A stretch of 40,919 bases of DNA from an uncultured Duncaniella sp. (GTDB lineage: Bacteria; Bacteroidota; Bacteroidia; Bacteroidales; Muribaculaceae): NCBI RefSeq assembly GCF_910578445.1, contig NZ_CAJTQC010000026.1:1-40919 (forward strand), read 5' to 3'. The translations under genes were made by a program, and so were the position numbers. Under the pieces are notes generated by a model. It worked only from the letters and a program-made list of their open reading frames with translations. It was not told the DNA's origin and did no database searches. This document shows positions 23,859-34,300 of the stretch, in pieces. Numbering within the stretch: position 1 is the stretch's first letter; each line of letters begins with the position of its first letter.

Positions 23859-24281
23859 TTATAACATTGCCGCACACATCTCTTTACCTGCTTTGATGAT
23901 GGTCTCGCGGATTGTGTTGAGAGTCTCCTGACTTGGAGTCCAGACACCATACCTGAAACGGTCGAGTTTACTCTTATGCATTCCTGCCATTTCTGCAAAA
24001 GCTGCGAGATTCAGCCATGGAAAACGAGAGAGAAGGTTGTTCACGGGATTGTCGTAGTTGACGGTATAAGTCTCAAAAAAGTTGGATATGTGTATGTCCT
24101 CGTCGATTTCGTCCCAGCGTATACTTTGATTATCTTCCCATAAATAGAAATTTTTACGTTGTTTATCAGTAGCATCCAGTAGGGTGGGGAAGGCTTCGAG
24201 CGGTTGGTGATATTTTTTGCCCGTTTCAGTTTGAATCCATATATGGTTGTCCTCAAACCAGACTTTTTCTATACGTTCCAT
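23859..24281 (-). CDS. DUF2442 domain protein with a C-terminal helix-turn-helix-like region
   Basis: A 140-residue protein. The N-terminal 70 residues fit DUF2442 (IEKVWFEDNHIWIQTETGKKYHQPLEAFPTLLDATDKQRKNFYLW, then DEIDEDIHISNFF). Residues about 88-135 resemble a Xre-type helix-turn-helix (LAAFAEMAGMHKSKLDRFRYGVWTPSQETLNTIRETI). It starts 12 nt after the end of a DUF4160 reading frame. DUF4160 and DUF2442 genes are often neighbours, and the arrangement resembles a toxin-antitoxin operon, although I know of no proven activity. The DNA-binding part would suit autoregulation. Confidence 0.82.
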   Translation of the reverse strand: MERIEKVWFEDNHIWIQTETGKKYHQPLEAFPTLLDATDKQRKNFYLWEDNQSIRWDEIDEDIHISNFFETYTVNYDNPVNNLLSRFPWLNLAAFAEMAGMHKSKLDRFRYGVWTPSQETLNTIRETIIKAGKEMCAAML

Positions 24282-24293
24282 AATTTATGGGGG

Positions 24294-24530
24294 TTATTTT
24301 GTGAATACTTTATGCCATTCAGCCACGATGTCATCTTTATAAAACGCCACTGTGTCTAATGCTTTCTTTATGGTCTGTTGTTTTATTCCGTTGTTTTCTA
24401 TAAGTTTTATTTCAGGCTCGACTTGTATTTTGGCTGACAATCACTGATATTGGATATGAACATGTATGGGTTCATGGTCATTTGGATAGAAAAAGAAACG
24501 GATTCCGAAAATGTATAGGACAGTTGGCAT
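24294..24530 (-). pseudogene. DUF4160 protein interrupted by an in-frame TGA
   Basis: The frame starts MPTVLYIFGIRFFFYPNDHEPIHVH, the hallmark DUF4160 N-terminus, and hits TGA at codon 30 (plus positions 24441-24443). With no frame change it continues for 48 residues of recognisable DUF4160 C-terminus (AKIQVEPEIKLIENNGIK, then WHKVF) and stops at 24294-24296, giving 78 codons, the normal family size. One base change would restore the gene. I chose the ATG at 24530 because the promoter at 24595-24624 lies downstream of the more distal ATG. It may be inactivated, recoded or a sequencing error. Confidence 0.75.
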
Positions 24531-24594
24531 ATTTATATTCGTGTTTTTGATATTAAAGTGAATGCTGGAAGTGGCATGTCTTCCATCGTTCTTG

Positions 24595-24624
24595 CAAAAA
24601 TAGGACTTATTTCCCGTCTTCAAA
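24595..24624 (-). promoter_or_regulatory. Promoter of the DUF4160-DUF2442 pair
   Basis: On the minus strand TTTG (24624-24621), an 18-nt spacer and TATTTTTG (24602-24595). The leader before the ATG at 24530 is about 60 nt. Confidence 0.6.
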
Positions 24625-24693
24625 AGTTTTATGTCGGTAAAACATATTCAGACGCGAATTTTTATAATATTTTAATATTCAGTTGCTCAATGC

Positions 24694-24724
24694 TTGGATA
24701 TTAGCGAATTAAGTCGTAGATTTG
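24694..24724 (+). promoter_or_regulatory. Promoter of the pectinesterase-domain gene
   Basis: TTG (24694-24696), a 20-nt spacer and TAGATTTG (24717-24724). The predicted leader is long, about 110 nt, AT-rich and without a clear hairpin. Confidence 0.6.
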
Positions 24725-24844
24725 CACTTAGGAATAGTCTGATACCACATGTCCGGGCATTCGTTTTTACAATAAGTGCTATGTTCGAGTAATCACTATT
24801 TTATTATTAATAAATTTAATACCAATTATTACTAATTTCTACTC

Positions 24845-27800
24845 ATGACAAAAAGAATTTGGAATGTTGTCCTCGTTTTGGCATGCTTGCTGGGATTCCA
24901 GTCGGCGCGTGCTGAGTTTAAGGACATCAGAGTGGACTTGACCAATGGCAATCTTCTCACCGATAGTGAGAAGGCTGACAAATCGTCGACCACTTTCGGA
25001 GTTGCCGTCGGTGCTGACGGAGTTGTCTCGCGTGTTGCATCCGACGATGCTTCCGCTGCAATAATCCTTTCGGGTAAGTATCATTCCGACGAACACGGCT
25101 GGGGCAACTTTAGCTCGACCGTGTCTGTTGATGGTCCTGTGAAAATCTCTATGGGCACATGCGCTTGGGGTGGCGATGTGACTGTCAAGAATGTTGCCGG
25201 AGAAACTGTTGCAACGTTCAACACAAACAACGGTGCTTGCTATCACAATGACAAGACTGCAAACATCGCATCGGTTATCTACAAAGGCGATGCCACTACT
25301 CTCACAATCGCAGGTGGAAGCTACACCCCCTACATCGCTGTCGAGAAAGTAAATCCTTCGGATATTGTGGAAGACGTAGAGGTTTCATTCGGATTCGGTG
25401 ACTATGCCGATGCCGGTATTCTTCCTGCCTCAGAGAAGATTGAGGCCGGCAAGACTTTCACAATCCCTGCCAACTTTACAATGTATCAGGAAGGCAAGAC
25501 CCTCGTGGGCTGGACCGACGGCAGCAAGAACTATGAAATCGGTGAACTCATGACTGTCACAGCTCCTGTCACTCTGACTCCTGTTTTCGTCGACAATGCT
25601 GTCTCGCTTGCCGATCGCAAAGATCCTGTGACAATCAAATGGGATTTCCAGCGTCAGAACGGTGCTCCGACCGTAGGATTCCAGAACGTGACCGGTTTCT
25701 GGGTGGCTCAGGCTAAGGTTGGCACTGAAATCATCGACGTGAAACTCGACTTTGACACCAACAACGGCGGTAAGATTGCCAACGGCAACTGGAACGACTG
25801 GGCTCAGATGAATGCCGGGACTACCTTTAAAGTTCCCTCCTGCAAAGGCGCGGTCGTTTCGACTGAGGCATACAGCTCGCCGACCACCACGACAGTCGAT
25901 GGCATTTCGATTGCCGACGGAACCAAGAATCCCTCGTTTACTTGTCAGGGAAAGGCTGAATTCGTTGACCTCGTGATCGGCGACGGATCTTACTACCGCT
26001 ACATTCAGGTGGTTCTGCCCTTCGTTCCCAAGGACATTGCCGGTGCAACCTTCGAAAATCAGGAAGCCTCGGTCGTATGGGCATTCAATTCGTCAAACTT
26101 CATGGAAGATGTCGTGGCAATGCCTGAGGCTACATTCTCGATTGCCAATTTCGACATAGGCGTTTGTACTTTCAAGAAAGTTATCAGCACAACCATGTGC
26201 CCCGACAGACAGTTTGTCGACATCAAGTCTGCCAACGGCCCGTCTGACATAATCAAATGGACTGTTAAGCCTGTCAAGGGTCTGACCTTTACTCCCGTCA
26301 GCGTCAGCTTCTATGTCGGACGTGACGGAACAGACGGAGCCGGCAATGATGTGACTGTCCGTGGCGAGGTCACAGGTGGCGAATCTGTAGAATTTGCATC
26401 TATTACACCTCACCGCAACAACAAGACTCAGGCCGAGGACTCCAAGGGAAATCTTGATTCATACACAGTCAAGTTTGAATACACTCTGACCCCCGACCAG
26501 CAGAAGGCTCTTACTTCAGGCGATGGATTCAATCTTGTCATGAACAATGGTTATGCCAACACCAAAGGCCTTCTTGTTTCCGATGTCCACATCAACGGTA
26601 TACTCAACGGAACAGTTGAGGCGGTTGAGAAATTCTCTCTTAAACTATCTCAGAATATCGAAGCTGCCGGTAAGGTGTCCGTCTATCCTGCTGCCGACGA
26701 ATATGAGAAAGGCACTGAGGTCACTCTGTCTGCCGTCCGCAATTTCGGCTATAAATTCATCAACTGGACCGATGCTTCCGGCAAGGAGCTTTCCGCCGAA
26801 ACTTCGTTCACCTACGTTGTCGATGCCAACTCTGAGATTATTGCCAACTTCGAGCAGCTCCGCACATTTGCTCTCGATTATAACGTAGAGGGCGGAGCCA
26901 ACAGCTACATGGTCGCTCCGACTCCTGCTCCGACTGTTGTCGACGGAAAGAATATGTATGAGGAAGGCACTACCGTGACCCTCACGGCAAGCAGCAACCC
27001 CATCCTTACGTTCACTAACTGGAACGATGGTCAGTCGTCGAGCGAGATACAGATTGTAATGGATGCCGACAAGTCGTTTACAGCCAGCTATTCGTCCATT
27101 GACTTCGTTGCCGGATGGGACTTCCATCGTGCGGGCAACAACGGACGTGTAGCCGACTTCGCTGCTGCCGACAATGACGCTGCTGCTCTCGTGCTCCGCG
27201 ATGAGGCCGGAAATTCTCAGGGCTGGCTCGACAAGAGTGCTTCGGCCGGTGGCTATGAAGGCCGTCCCGGTGGTGTTAACTGGCGGACTGACGGTCTCGG
27301 AAAATACTATTGGCAGACAATGGTCAACGCCGAGGCTTTCACCGACCTCAAGGTCATCACCGCTATGGTCTACAACTACAATGCTTATCAGAAATACAAT
27401 GTCCAGTATTCTCTTGACGGTGAAAACTGGCAGACTGTAGGCACTCTCTTCATGCAGGGAGCAAAGAACTGGACTGACGGTGAGTTCAATCTTCCCGCTG
27501 AAGCCAACAATCAGAAATCAGTGTACATCCGCTGGATTGCCGACCGTGATTCCGACATTGACGGAACCAAGTCTGACAACGACGGCGCTTGTATCGGTGC
27601 AAGCTACATCATCGGAACATCCCGAATGATTGACGACGGCACTGCACCCGTGCTTGTTTCGTTCATTCCCGAGAACGGTTCTTCGTCGGCATCTATCAAC
27701 GGCAAGATTGTTCTTACTTTCGACGAGAAGGTGAAAGTCAAGGAAGGTACGACGGCCTCTCTCGGCGACAAGGTTCTTACGCCTTCTGTTTCAGGTAAGA

Positions 27801-29332
27801 CCATACTTTTCCAGTACAAGAATCTTGCTTACGCTACCGACTACACCTTCACTCTTCCTGCCAACAGTGTGATGGACCTCACTGACAACACAATCAGTGA
27901 AGAGATTAAAATCAACTTCACCACCAAGACCCGTCCTGTCGTAGCGAAGGCTCTCTATGACGCAGAGGTAAGCAATGTCGACGAACTTGTCGCTGCCATC
28001 AAGGCTGCCGGTGCTCGCGAAGATAAGACCAAGCGTTTCCGCATCTTCATCCACGACGGTTTCTATAAGATTCCGGCAAGCACCACCGCCACCAAGGTTG
28101 GTAGCGATGGCAAGTCGTACCCCGATCCCACGACCTATATCAATACCCCCAACATTTCGTTCATCGGCGAAAGTATGGAAGGCGTTGTCATCACCAACAC
28201 CGTTCCTGAAGGCGAGGGCAACAATGGCTTCGGTGCATCCAATCTTCTTGAAGGTATCGGCAAGGGCGATGTGCTCCGTCTCGACAAGACCGCGGCCAAC
28301 ACCTACTTCCAGAACCTCACGATGAAGAGCTCGATGGGCGATGCCCGTGGCCGTGACATTGTGCTCAACGACGGTTCTGACAAGACAATGATGAAAGATG
28401 TATGTCTCTGGGCTTATCAGGATACCTATGTATCAAACAACGAGCAGGGTCGCTTCTACTTTGAAGGTGGTGTCCTCCGCGGACGCACCGACTTCCTCTG
28501 TGGCAAGGGCGACGTTTACTACAACGCCGTTACCCTCCAGATGTGTGAGAAGGGTGGTTACCTCGCTGTTCCGTCAAATCCCCGCAAGTACGGCTACGTA
28601 TTCAAGGATTGCGAAATCGTTGGCGAGAAGGATGATATCGACGGTAACTATACTCTCGGACGTCCTTGGGGCAAGGGTACTCCCACTGCTGTGTATATCG
28701 ACACCAAGATGACCGTTAAGCCTTCGGCTATCGGATGGAACGAAATGAGCGGCGGTTGGCCTGCACGCTTTGCCGAATACAATTCAATGACATCTACAGG
28801 CACTGTGATTGATCTCAGCCAGCGCAAGAAAATTTTTGCCGATTCACACGAAAACAATCCGGTTCTTACCAAGGAAGAAGCCGATGCAATGAGCTATGAG
28901 GCTGTCATTGGTTCAAATGACGACTGGGATCCCGCAAGCTTCACTGAGCAGGCTCCCGCCCCGACCAATGTCACTCTTGAAAACGGTATGCTTTCATGGG
29001 ACAATAGCGATTACGTTTCATGCTGGGCTGTATGCAAGGACGGCAAGGTGATCGCCTTCACCATCGAGCCTCAGTTTGAAGTCGAGGCCAGCCGTGCCGG
29101 TGAGGTTTACGCTGTCCGTGCCGCCAACGAAATGGGTGGTCTCGGAGAGGCTGTCGCTGTCGGAGGCGCAACTTCGGCCATTGATGGCATATCTGCTGAC
29201 GACGCTGTCGTTTCGACTGTCTATTACAACCTTCAGGGCATGCGCGTGAGCGAAGGCACTCAGGGCGTTCTCATCAAGGTCGACACGCTCGAATCAGGCC
29301 GCACTGTCTCTACTAAAGTCGTTGTGAAGTGA
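24845..29332 (+). CDS. Large secreted multidomain protein with a C-terminal pectinesterase (CE8) domain
   Basis: A 1495-residue protein with a signal peptide (1-23, ending ARA). About 30-590 are beta-rich repeats of unknown role. About 600-750 hold two divergent InlB/Flg_new-like repeats (FKFINW-type GYKFINWTDASG and TFTNWNDGQSS). About 755-925 form a sandwich domain, 930-1035 an SbsA/Big_5-like Ig domain (ENGSSSASINGKIVLTFDEKV). The pectinesterase domain spans about 1050-1340, with Q1192-D1193 in YQDTY, D1216 in GRTDFLCG and R1273 in LGRPW; these are the catalytic and substrate residues of the family. It removes methyl esters from pectin. The C-terminus VYYNLQGMRVSEGTQG is a common Prevotella-like tail. 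Catalytic residues are intact, so activity is plausible. Confidence 0.88.
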   Translation: MTKRIWNVVLVLACLLGFQSARAEFKDIRVDLTNGNLLTDSEKADKSSTTFGVAVGADGVVSRVASDDASAAIILSGKYHSDEHGWGNFSSTVSVDGPVKISMGTCAWGGDVTVKNVAGETVATFNTNNGACYHNDKTANIASVIYKGDATTLTIAGGSYTPYIAVEKVNPSDIVEDVEVSFGFGDYADAGILPASEKIEAGKTFTIPANFTMYQEGKTLVGWTDGSKNYEIGELMTVTAPVTLTPVFVDNAVSLADRKDPVTIKWDFQRQNGAPTVGFQNVTGFWVAQAKVGTEIIDVKLDFDTNNGGKIANGNWNDWAQMNAGTTFKVPSCKGAVVSTEAYSSPTTTTVDGISIADGTKNPSFTCQGKAEFVDLVIGDGSYYRYIQVVLPFVPKDIAGATFENQEASVVWAFNSSNFMEDVVAMPEATFSIANFDIGVCTFKKVISTTMCPDRQFVDIKSANGPSDIIKWTVKPVKGLTFTPVSVSFYVGRDGTDGAGNDVTVRGEVTGGESVEFASITPHRNNKTQAEDSKGNLDSYTVKFEYTLTPDQQKALTSGDGFNLVMNNGYANTKGLLVSDVHINGILNGTVEAVEKFSLKLSQNIEAAGKVSVYPAADEYEKGTEVTLSAVRNFGYKFINWTDASGKELSAETSFTYVVDANSEIIANFEQLRTFALDYNVEGGANSYMVAPTPAPTVVDGKNMYEEGTTVTLTASSNPILTFTNWNDGQSSSEIQIVMDADKSFTASYSSIDFVAGWDFHRAGNNGRVADFAAADNDAAALVLRDEAGNSQGWLDKSASAGGYEGRPGGVNWRTDGLGKYYWQTMVNAEAFTDLKVITAMVYNYNAYQKYNVQYSLDGENWQTVGTLFMQGAKNWTDGEFNLPAEANNQKSVYIRWIADRDSDIDGTKSDNDGACIGASYIIGTSRMIDDGTAPVLVSFIPENGSSSASINGKIVLTFDEKVKVKEGTTASLGDKVLTPSVSGKTILFQYKNLAYATDYTFTLPANSVMDLTDNTISEEIKINFTTKTRPVVAKALYDAEVSNVDELVAAIKAAGAREDKTKRFRIFIHDGFYKIPASTTATKVGSDGKSYPDPTTYINTPNISFIGESMEGVVITNTVPEGEGNNGFGASNLLEGIGKGDVLRLDKTAANTYFQNLTMKSSMGDARGRDIVLNDGSDKTMMKDVCLWAYQDTYVSNNEQGRFYFEGGVLRGRTDFLCGKGDVYYNAVTLQMCEKGGYLAVPSNPRKYGYVFKDCEIVGEKDDIDGNYTLGRPWGKGTPTAVYIDTKMTVKPSAIGWNEMSGGWPARFAEYNSMTSTGTVIDLSQRKKIFADSHENNPVLTKEEADAMSYEAVIGSNDDWDPASFTEQAPAPTNVTLENGMLSWDNSDYVSCWAVCKDGKVIAFTIEPQFEVEASRAGEVYAVRAANEMGGLGEAVAVGGATSAIDGISADDAVVSTVYYNLQGMRVSEGTQGVLIKVDTLESGRTVSTKVVVK

Positions 29333-29369
29333 GAATAGTTCATTTTTTAAGACTTTAACCATACTGTAT

Positions 29370-29408
29370 AAGAGGCTGTGTCATTATGACACAGCCTCTT
29401 ATTTTATC
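29370..29408 (+). terminator. Terminator after the pectinesterase-domain gene
   Basis: aagaggctgtgtc (29370-29382), loop attat and gacacagcctctt (29388-29400) form a perfect 13-bp stem followed by ATTTTAT. The same 11-bp arms occur at 37531 and 37608. Confidence 0.85.
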
Positions 29409-29443
29409 GTAAATTCACACTGTCCGTGACTGTCTAACGTGAA

Positions 29444-30037
29444 TTAACCGACTGCATGTCTACTGATGTCCGAAGCAATTATAATCAGTAATGTGTGTTC
29501 ATCTATGTCACTTCCAAGCATAGTTCTGATTTTATCCAAAAGTCTTGCTTTTCGTTTCTTTATAGTAATCTCGGCAACACAGAGCAAATTGGCTATTTCC
29601 GCATTTTTCAATCCCTGAATAAAGCTGAGTTCAAACGTTTTACGGTATTCTTCGGGCAACGATTCAACAGCTGCATATATGACGTCTAAAGCATCTTGAT
29701 AAATTATGGCAAGAGAAATATCATCTTCAACTTGGTCGCTGAGTAACAGGTTGTTGATATAGGCTTTGTTGCAATCAGCCTTTCTGATAAGGTCAATAAC
29801 TCTGTTCCTGATATTTCTTAACAGACAATTGCGCCAATGCAGCGTTGATTCAAAACTTTCGCGATGAAGGTATGTCTCGAGAATAGCGCTTTGCACACAA
29901 TCCTCAGCAAGATAAGATAGATTCTCTCCTGATATTTTTACAGCATAACGCAGTAAGGCCGGATATAATTCATTATAGAACGGGCTTAGTCGTCCTTTAC
30001 AAAATGATTCAAATATGTATGTATAGTCTGGCATCAT
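29444..30037 (-). CDS. ECF-type RNA polymerase sigma factor of the SusC/D locus
   Basis: A 197-residue sigma-70-family protein. Region 2 is at about 20-85 (YPALLRYAVKISGENLSYLAEDCVQSAILETYL...WRNCLLRNIRNRVIDLIRK). Region 4 is at about 130-180 (LPEEYRKTFELSFIQGLKNAEIANLLCVAEITIKKRKARLLDKI). It is divergent from the FecR gene 158 bp away, whereas most such pairs are co-directional. It would be held by FecR and activate the SusC/D operon when the receptor signals. I chose the Met at 30037 because a consensus promoter lies only 8 nt upstream, which rules out the longer frame starting at 30142. Confidence 0.9.
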   Translation of the reverse strand: MMPDYTYIFESFCKGRLSPFYNELYPALLRYAVKISGENLSYLAEDCVQSAILETYLHRESFESTLHWRNCLLRNIRNRVIDLIRKADCNKAYINNLLLSDQVEDDISLAIIYQDALDVIYAAVESLPEEYRKTFELSFIQGLKNAEIANLLCVAEITIKKRKARLLDKIRTMLGSDIDEHTLLIIIASDISRHAVG

Positions 30038-30044
30038 TATGTTG

Positions 30045-30079
30045 CAAATATAGTTGTTTAAAACCGTCCTGACAACAAA
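30045..30079 (-). promoter_or_regulatory. Promoter of the 29444 sigma gene, almost touching the start codon
   Basis: TTG (30075-30073) plus a 20-nt spacer, or TTTG (30079-30076) plus 23 nt, precede TATATTTG (30052-30045) on the minus strand. The -7 element ends 7 nt before the ATG at 30037, so the mRNA would be leaderless or nearly so. Confidence 0.65.
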
Positions 30080-30195
30080 TAAAAATATTTTTTCAGAAAT
30101 ATTATACCCTCTGTATGCTGAGTCCGTAATAATAGATAACAAGAGATGGAAAATTCAGCATCTGTCTTCAAGATAGTTTTAATTCAGATTTAGTC

Positions 30196-31350
30196 ATGAA
30201 GTTAATTAGCGACTTATTCTATAAACTCTTTGTCGGTAATATATCTGACGAAGAGAAAAAGACCCTATCCGAATGGGTTGGCGAGAATCATAAACGTCAG
30301 ATTCTGTTTCGGCTGCTTAGTGACCCGAATGAACTGGAGCGCGAGTTCCGTTACAGGAAACTTGTGGATGTCTCACGTGCTGAAGCTCAGATGAAACAGA
30401 TGATTGCGAGGGCTGAACGCAGGCATTTGATAAAAAAGAGACTAGTCTACTGGACGGCTGCCGCCGTGTTTGCGGGGGTTGTCATGATTATGTTTAACTC
30501 CGATGATGTCAGGATTGATATGTCGGAGACTGAAATTGCACGTTCAGGCCATGAACAGTGTCTTATACATCCCGGAGAGACCAAAGCGCTAATTCGCTTG
30601 TCAAATGAAAAGACAATAGCCTTGAATGCGAATGACACTGCTGTAAACAGCTCATTTTTTGTTCCGAAAGAATCCGACTCGGGCAGTGTTGTAGCGGAAT
30701 CCTTATGTGTTGAAGTCCCGAGGGGCGGAGAGTTTAAAATTATTCTTGAGGATTCTACTGAAGTCTGGCTTAACTCTGAATCTACTCTGAGATATCCTGA
30801 AACCTTCGGTGGGGATGAGCGTCGTGTAATAGTTTCAGGAGAGGCATATTTTGATGTTCATCATGAACCGGACAGGCCGTTTTACGTCGTTTCGGGAAAT
30901 CAGCAGATAAGAGTCTACGGTACTGCGTTCAATATCAAGGATTATTCTGATGACGACATGTCATATATAACTTTAGAGTCAGGTTCAATCGCCATGTCAC
31001 GGCTTGACAGTCCCGGTGCGGAAGTTTATTTGTCTCCCGGTCATCAGGCTGTTTTCAACAAAAATGATGAACAGCTTTCGATGAAGCTCGTAAAGCCAGA
31101 TGTAATAACCAGTTGGCGATACGGACGATTTGTATTTGAAGGGCAGCCATTGAGAAATATCATGCGGGATCTCGCCCGATGGTATAATTTCTATTATGAA
31201 TTCAAGGACCCTGATGTAGCGGAGATTCGTTTCCACGGGAGTATTCCCCGATATTCTGAATTTGTCACAGCGATGACCATTATAGAAAACTGTGGAAGCG
31301 TAAAATTTGCCATTAATGGAAACCATGTCAAGATATCAGGACAGCAATAG
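30196..31350 (+). CDS. FecR family anti-sigma factor
   Basis: A 384-residue inner-membrane protein. The cytoplasmic N-terminus (1-82, EEKKTLSEWVGENHKRQILF) binds the sigma factor. A transmembrane helix lies at about 84-100 (YWTAAAVFAGVVMIMF). The periplasmic FecR domain spans about 175-275 (VEVPRGGEFKIILEDSTEVWLNSESTLRYPETFG, then FYVVSGNQQIRVYGTAFNIKDY). A C-terminal DUF4974-like domain at about 310-380 contacts the STN domain of the receptor. It passes the substrate-bound signal from the SusC protein downstream (STN-containing) to the divergent sigma factor. It is the first gene of an operon with the SusC, SusD and thioredoxin genes. Confidence 0.95.
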   Translation: MKLISDLFYKLFVGNISDEEKKTLSEWVGENHKRQILFRLLSDPNELEREFRYRKLVDVSRAEAQMKQMIARAERRHLIKKRLVYWTAAAVFAGVVMIMFNSDDVRIDMSETEIARSGHEQCLIHPGETKALIRLSNEKTIALNANDTAVNSSFFVPKESDSGSVVAESLCVEVPRGGEFKIILEDSTEVWLNSESTLRYPETFGGDERRVIVSGEAYFDVHHEPDRPFYVVSGNQQIRVYGTAFNIKDYSDDDMSYITLESGSIAMSRLDSPGAEVYLSPGHQAVFNKNDEQLSMKLVKPDVITSWRYGRFVFEGQPLRNIMRDLARWYNFYYEFKDPDVAEIRFHGSIPRYSEFVTAMTIIENCGSVKFAINGNHVKISGQQ

Positions 31351-31385
31351 AATCAATTCATCAAACTATTATAATCAACTCAATT

Positions 31386-34300
31386 ATGCGACAACCTTTC
31401 ATTATCATGCTTTTTGCATTGATAGTTCCGTTTTCGGCTCTGGCCAGGAACTATGATGCGGTTTTTAACGGAAATAATCCTCAGCAGACGATCGAGATTA
31501 TTTCAAAAGCCACAGGATATGATTTTGTATATCAGTCCGGACTGTTTGATGACATCAGCAGCAAAGTGTATGGAACTTTCAACGGTGTCAGTCTGAAAAA
31601 ACTTCTTGACAAGACTCTTTCTGACCAGCTGGGTCTCAGTTATGTAATCGTTGACAAATCGATATCTCTTAAAAAGATGCCGTCAGGCAGAATTCAGTCC
31701 AGAGTATCAGGAACAGTTTTAGATGAAACCGGAGAGCCATTGGCTGGCGCGGCTGTGGTCATACAGGGGACTTCAATCGGTGTCGTGACAGATGTCGATG
31801 GAAACTTTGCCATGGATATAAACAATGACAGTCCGGTCCTTGTGGTTAACTATGTCGGTATGCATCCGTCAATACAGCGCCTCTCCAAATCTAATATCGG
31901 CAAGCATCTGAAAATTGTCCTTAAACACAATGCGTCAGTCATGGACGAGGTTGTTGTGACAGGCTATCAGAATATTAAACGTGAAAACGCCACGGGTGCG
32001 TTCCAGACCATCACTGCTGACGATTTGGATAAACGTTATACGTCCAATATAATCCAGAACCTTGAGGGTGCGGTCCCCGGTCTCGTTCTGTCAAAAAACG
32101 CTAATGATCTCGGTGACGATAAAATGGTAATCCGAGGGACTGGAACATTTAATGCAAGAAGAGCTCCTCTGATTGTAGTGGACGGCTTGCCTATCGAAGG
32201 TGGAATTGAAAGTATAAATCCCTATGAAATTTCTAATATCACTGTATTGAAAGATGCCGCTGCCGCAGCCATTTATGGAGCGCGAGCCACGAATGGTGTC
32301 ATTGTAGTTTCCACAAAGCAGGCCGCCAACGAGCGGGTTAAAGTTGAATTCAATGCCGATATCACTGTGTCAGAGCGACAGAGTTATGATAATTTTGATT
32401 GGGCGGATGCAGGGCAGATGATTAAACTTGAAAGATATAATTTTAATGCGATGCGTGATGATGAGGACCAGTCGGCGTTTAAAAACCTTATAAACGGATA
32501 TACCGGTGGTCGTGTTCAGGGGATGACTCCTGTCACCAGACTGCTGGTTGAGAATCATCGTGGCGATATTTCAGACGAGATTCTTGAAAGCAAACTGAGC
32601 CAATGGAGTAAGAACGACTATCGCAGGCAGTATCGGGAGATAGCCGAGAGACAGCGTGTCGAACAATCATATAACTTGGCCGTCAGGGTACTGTGTCGTA
32701 ATCTCGCCTCGAGTATGGTTGTAAACTATCGCGACAACAACCGCGGCGCATACAAGGAGCATGAACATACGCTCCAGTATAAATATAAAGGCGATTTGAA
32801 AGTGGCATCATGGTTAGATTTGTCATTTGGCGTAGAAGTCCGGAATAAAGCGTCAAAATATCGTTCTGGTGTGGACGGACTCGGCATCAATGCGTTTCTG
32901 CCATATCAGTCTATATATAATGAAGATGGCACTTATGCGGAACTCGAGCGAGACATTTATCTTAAAGAGCCGAACTTAGGTAATGCAGAGTTGGAACTGA
33001 AGCCGGTTGGATTCTCCACTCATGACGAGCTAAACCGGAATTTCACAAAATCAGACTATACTAATATAAGGACCCATATCCATTCGTTATTCCGGATTAT
33101 GCCCGGTTGGACAGCACAGGCACAGTTTCAGTATGAAGATATTTCATCGCGTTCAAGAAGGCTCCGTGAGAATGATTCATATTATATGCGCTACCTTTAC
33201 AATCTCTACACATCCTCTACTCAGGTGAAAAAATGGGTCGACGACCCAGATGCTTTTGATAATATAGACTGGGATGATCCGAATGTATGGGATATAATAA
33301 CCCAACCTAATTTTGGCAAAAAGGAAATAACGGTTAACGAAACAACACATCATATACCTGACGGTGGTCTCCTCACGACATCACATGTACATGGCGTACA
33401 CTATACATTCAGAGGGCAGACACGATATAACAACACATTCGGTAAACATTTCGTTGACGCTCTGGCCGGCATGGAATACCGGCAGACCCATTCATGGGAT
33501 AGTTCGGACATAAGATATGGATATAATCCCTTGACCTTAAATAATGGTAACATGGCCACCGACTGGGACTATATCACTTCGCCAGGCAAAAGCGCGCTTG
33601 GAAATGAATATAGAGTGCAGGGGGCTCCACGTCTGCCCGATAAGGACGGTGACATACTTCATCGCTATTACTCTGTATATTTTACCGGAAACTATGTTTT
33701 TGATTCGCGCTATTCTTTATCGGGGTCATGGCGAGTCGATAAAACGGACCTTTTCGGCTCCGACCCGAAATTTCGTGGTCGTCCGTTATGGTCTGTCGGT
33801 GCAAGCTGGAACCTTCACAATGAAAGCTTCATGAAGGCCTATACATGGCTGAACGCGTTAAAACTCAGAGCCTCTTATGGCCTCACTGGAAATATTGATT
33901 CAAACGCCAGTTCATATTTGACAGCCGCAATCAAAAACAATTGGATGAATTCTCTGCCGATGGGTGTCATAAAAAATGCTCCTTATGACCAGCTCAGATG
34001 GGAAAAGACAGCCACTACCAATATCGGTATCGACTATGCGTTCTGTGGATACAGGCTTAGCGGTTCGGTTGACTATTACCACAAATCGGGCAGCGACCTG
34101 CTGACGGAAACTGATATGGACCCGACATTAGGTCTGCCGGACAACGTGATGACGATTAATGCCGGTAATATGGTAAACACCGGCGTGGAACTTCAGATTA
34201 ACGCTAATATCCTACCTCAGAAATTGCGTAATTCCGTAGGGGTGAACGTATATTTCAACATAGCCTATAACAAGAATAAAGTTACGGGCCTCAACCATAT

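Noticed and set aside
24441..24443. In-frame TGA in DUF4160 read as selenocysteine
   Set aside because: No clear SECIS-like hairpin after the TGA, and DUF4160 proteins have no known selenocysteine; a mutation or error is simpler.
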